DNA from: an uncultured SAR116 cluster alpha proteobacterium
Lineage (GTDB): Bacteria > Pseudomonadota > Alphaproteobacteria > Puniceispirillales > Puniceispirillaceae
Direction of reading: 5' to 3'
Length of the DNA: 64,000 bases
NCBI GenBank assembly: GCA_902625725.1
Contig: CACOCY010000006.1
Span: forward strand, 53,046 to 117,045
Every line of letters starts with the position of its first letter. Position 1 is the stretch's first letter. Shown here in pieces: positions 63,951 through 64,000 of the stretch. The position numbers were made by a program, and so were the translations under genes. A model generated the notes under the pieces. The model saw nothing but the letters and a program-made list of their open reading frames with translations. It was not told the origin of the DNA and ran no database searches.

Positions 63951-64000
63951 TTCTGCTCCATATGTTTTAAATTGAAAAGTGGGTATGTTTTATACCTGTT

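Noticed and set aside
1..64000. tRNA, rRNA, CRISPR arrays, insertion sequences, attachment sites
   Set aside because: None could be seen on reading either strand; no array of spaced repeats or transposase-like protein is present.

Overview
The window is a stretch of visibly AT-rich chromosome from an alphaproteobacterium, most likely a free-living marine one. The evidence is the mix of families: a heterotetrameric sarcosine oxidase in soxBDAG order, a DUF1127 protein, CoxMSL-type Mo hydroxylase, a DddP-like M24 protein, DUF3726, and many short catabolic operons with tight spacing. The gene content resembles SAR116-like or Rhodospirillales-like lineages, but nothing here fixes the taxon. I see no rRNA, tRNA, CRISPR array, insertion sequence, integrase or phage gene, and no recognisable transcriptional regulator.

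Layout. 0.1-4.7 kb: propionyl-CoA synthetase, cold-shock protein with terminator, an AbrB-type and an EamA-type membrane protein. 4.8-8.6 kb: three-subunit molybdenum hydroxylase (FAD, 2Fe-2S and Mo subunits). 8.6-9.5 kb: Gfo/Idh/MocA dehydrogenase pseudogene with three lesions. 9.6-12.9 kb: tight operon of an M19 dipeptidase-like protein, an unrecognised 568-residue protein and a DUF3726 protein, divergent from a delta1-pyrroline/piperideine-2-carboxylate reductase-like gene (13.0-14.1). 14.1-19.2 kb: sarcosine oxidase soxBDAG. 19.4-25.3 kb: operon of an M24 protein, E1 alpha, E1 beta, a reduced E2 and a succinate-semialdehyde-type aldehyde dehydrogenase. 25.3-25.8 kb: the only long gene-free stretch. 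25.8-39.8 kb: scattered catabolic genes (OsmC, hydroxyisobutyrate dehydrogenase family, second M24 protein, two FrsA-like hydrolases, TSUP transporter, decarboxylase-like amidohydrolase, two GSTs, fumarylpyruvate hydrolase, Gfo/Idh enzyme, creatininase family, cupin, D-2-hydroxyacid dehydrogenase, glutathionyl-hydroquinone reductase). 39.9-45.2 kb: NMT1/SsuA-type ABC importer, threonine synthase-like enzyme, EamA transporter. 45.4-51.1 kb: five-gene peptide/opine-type ABC importer. 51.3-60.4 kb: MBL-fold hydrolase, then an operon of DmdC-like acyl-CoA dehydrogenase, O-acetylhomoserine sulfhydrylase, alpha/beta hydrolase and FadN-like hydroxyacyl-CoA dehydrogenase/enoyl-CoA hydratase, convergent with an acyl-CoA ligase. 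60.5-64 kb: YeiH-family exporter, DUF4198 protein, HupE/UreJ-like protein, DUF1127 protein.

How it works together. Most genes take up and break down small organic molecules: N-methylated amino acids (sarcosine oxidase and its neighbours), acyl-CoAs including possibly methylthio-acyl-CoAs from DMSP, and aromatic or heterocyclic compounds entering through Mo hydroxylase, decarboxylase, GST and fumarylpyruvate hydrolase steps. Propionyl-CoA synthetase and the beta-oxidation genes feed central metabolism.

The most unusual thing in the window is a series of proteins that keep their family fold but have lost catalytic residues: an M19 protein missing three of five metal ligands, an M24 protein with Asp replaced by Cys, a second M24 protein with nearly all ligands replaced, and an E2 acyltransferase without its DHRxxDG motif. 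The E2 sits in an intact E1-E2-aldehyde dehydrogenase operon and is the best candidate for an undescribed system.
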